Below are positions 13,654 to 14,670 of a stretch of 14,670 bases of DNA, in pieces. Numbering within the stretch: the stretch's first letter is position 1; each line of letters begins with the position of its first letter. This stretch comes from an uncultured Azospirillum sp. (GTDB lineage Bacteria; Pseudomonadota; Alphaproteobacteria; Azospirillales; Azospirillaceae). The translations under genes and the position numbers were made by a program. The notes under the pieces are model-generated. The model did not search any database and was not told the DNA's origin. It was given only the letters and a program-made list of their open reading frames with translations. The stretch spans positions 1 to 14,670 of the forward strand of contig NZ_CAMLJP010000138.1 of assembly GCF_946480385.1 (NCBI RefSeq), read 5' to 3'.

Positions 13654-13794
13654 TGGAGTTTCCATAGCGTGAGGCGGTGCGCCTTTGGGTCAACCGATAT
13701 GCCTGAGCCACCCACCGTCGCCTGAGACTACCGGGGCACCCACCGCACAAATCACCGCAAAGCACCGGCTCGACACAACAATCCTCCAAATCGC

Positions 13795-13811
13795 CCATGC
13801 ATTCAGCATGG
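13795..13811. promoter_or_regulatory. 17-bp inverted repeat, possible operator
   Basis: CCATGC and GCATGG are perfect 6-bp arms around ATTCA. The site lies 133 bp upstream of the ArgE-like ATG and about 155 bp upstream of the GNAT start. The half-site CAGCATGG recurs at 13919-13926. It differs from the hyuA-side operators, so any regulator would be a different one. Confidence 0.35.
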
Positions 13812-13943
13812 AATGGAGCGCGCGCCCGCTAAGATCGTAACTGTCGCAGCCGCCAAGGCCGCCGCCCCTCTCCGCACACCGCAGCGAACCCAAAACGACT
13901 CCCCGCGCCCATGGCGCGCAGCATGGGACAAGGTGAGGCCGCC

Positions 13944-14670
13944 ATGACCGTGATCGACATCCTCAAGGACCTGATCGCTTTTCCCTCCGTGGTCGGAACC
14001 CCCAACGGCAGCATCGTCGACGGAATTCGCGGCATTCTGGAAGAGGCTGGGGTGCGCGTCCGGGTTCTGCCGGGGCCGGAGGGCGACCGGTACAACCTGT
14101 TCGCCACCATCGGTCCGGCGATGGTTCCGGGCTATGTCCTGTCCGGTCATATGGACGTGGTTCCCGCCACCGAACCCGAATGGACCAGCGATCCGTTCCG
14201 GCTGCGCACAGACGGCGACCGGCTCTACGGACGCGGCACATCCGACATGAAGGGCTTCATCGCGGCGGCGCTGGCGGCGCTGCCGACCCTGACCGCAGCA
14301 CCGCTCGCCCGGCCGATCCACTTCGCCTTCACCTATGACGAGGAGGCCGGCTGCCAGGGCGCGCCGCATCTTCTGCCGCATCTGCCCGATCTGTGCGCAC
14401 CGCCGCTGGGCGTCATCGTCGGCGAGCCGAGCGGCCTGCGCGCCGTCCGCGCCCACAAGGGCAAGGCGGCAGCCCGGCTGACGGTCCGCGGACGCTCCGG
14501 CCATTCCTCCCGCCCCGACCAGGGGCTGAACGCCATCCACGCCATGACCGAGGCGCTGACCGCCGCCGTCGCCCAGGCCGACCGCCTGACCCAAGGGCCG
14601 CTGGATTCGGTGTTCGAGCCGCCCTATTCGTCGCTGCAGGTCGGCACCATCCAGGGCGGGCTTGCGGTGA
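13944..14670 (+). CDS. argE: M20 metallo-deacetylase, acetylornithine deacetylase (ArgE) type, 3' partial
   Basis: The first 242 residues are visible; the gene runs off the window end with no stop. M20 signatures are all present: Ser-Gly-His-Met-Asp (67-71) with metal-binding His69, Gly-Arg-Gly-Thr-Ser-Asp-Met-Lys-Gly (96-104) with bridging Asp101, Tyr-Asp-Glu-Glu-Ala-Gly-Cys (131-137) with general-base Glu133, Gly-Glu-Pro-Ser (160-163) with metal ligand Glu161, and His187 in the dimerisation domain. The wording fits the proteobacterial ArgE group, which removes acetate from N-acetylornithine using two zinc ions. N-carbamoyl or other N-acyl amino acids are possible instead. The ATG at 13944 has AGGTGAGG five bases upstream; an in-frame ATG at 13911 lacks one. 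It is divergent from the GNAT gene. Confidence 0.8.
   Translation, partial: MTVIDILKDLIAFPSVVGTPNGSIVDGIRGILEEAGVRVRVLPGPEGDRYNLFATIGPAMVPGYVLSGHMDVVPATEPEWTSDPFRLRTDGDRLYGRGTSDMKGFIAAALAALPTLTAAPLARPIHFAFTYDEEAGCQGAPHLLPHLPDLCAPPLGVIVGEPSGLRAVRAHKGKAAARLTVRGRSGHSSRPDQGLNAIHAMTEALTAAVAQADRLTQGPLDSVFEPPYSSLQVGTIQGGLAV

Larger units (their letters stand above)
13640..13943. promoter_or_regulatory. 304-bp divergent spacer between GNAT and ArgE-like genes
   Basis: I see no gene here; the frames that cross it are extensions of the GNAT frame or low-quality. It should hold promoters for both directions, but no clear -35/-10 pair stands out. A TTGACC on the minus strand (13693-13688) has no good -10 box. 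Visible structure: CCATGC-ATTCA-GCATGG (13795-13811), CCCATG-N8-CATGGG (13908-13927), and three CACCG units at 13741, 13753 and 13763. Confidence 0.5.

Noticed and set aside
13636..13665. Nine-codon upstream frame on the minus strand whose TGA overlaps the GNAT TTG
   Set aside because: It has no ribosome binding site of its own and no meaningful peptide; the overlap is probably chance.
13668..13693. TTGACC as a -35 box for the GNAT gene
   Set aside because: No acceptable -10 box lies 16-19 bp downstream.
13640..13798. Longer GNAT protein from the ATG at 13798, with a Cys-rich head
   Set aside because: No ribosome binding site seen for it, unusual composition, and a near-perfect site positions the TTG at 13639.
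13803..14594. 263-codon minus-strand frame opposite the M20 gene
   Set aside because: The plus strand has every M20 catalytic motif in one open frame with a ribosome binding site; the minus frame has none.

Overview
The window is a GC-rich, gene-dense chromosomal or large-replicon segment. Codon use (strong G/C at third positions), start-site structure and the types of genes point to an alphaproteobacterium. An Azospirillum-like member of the Rhodospirillales is my best guess, inferred from gene content and not proven. It holds ten complete protein genes and two cut by the window edges. I see no rRNA, tRNA, IS element, phage gene or CRISPR array.

Left part (1-4500), general functions. The tail of an unrecognised, possibly secreted protein (+) converges on a minus-strand row: a small XRE-type HTH regulator, a SulP anion transporter with a STAS domain, and an AsmA-family envelope protein. 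The regulator has the best promoter in the window (TTGATA, 17 bp, TATATT), in the only AT-rich patch. A perfect 10-bp hairpin lies between sulP and asmA.

Central part (4551-11657), a catabolic unit. On the minus strand hyuA, hyuB, a small 2Fe-2S protein and an FAD/NAD(P) oxidoreductase with a C-terminal BFD-like 2Fe-2S domain are joined by overlapping stop and start codons (TGATG, ATGA, ATGA). The divergent plus-strand gene encodes a D-amino-acid-oxidase-like flavoprotein. The last three proteins are the three parts of an HcnABC / opine-oxidase / D-hydroxyproline-dehydrogenase type enzyme, here split over two divergent transcripts around an ATP-dependent cyclic-amide hydrolase pair (hydantoinase/oxoprolinase). 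The simplest model is opening of a cyclic amide by HyuAB, with the flavoenzyme oxidising a secondary amine or amino acid before or after that step. The 240-bp divergent spacer carries two related 19-bp palindromes, 41 bp apart and nearly equidistant from the two start codons, which suggests one regulator controls both arms. No regulator gene for this is visible in the window.

Right part (11691-14670). A DMT/EamA permease and a two-domain GNAT acetyltransferase (TTG start, strong ribosome binding site) form a minus-strand pair, divergent from an ArgE-like M20 metallo-deacetylase cut by the window end. An acetyltransferase, a deacetylase and a permease next to an amine oxidase and an amide hydrolase suggest one nitrogen-compound pathway, but substrate and direction cannot be read from the sequence.
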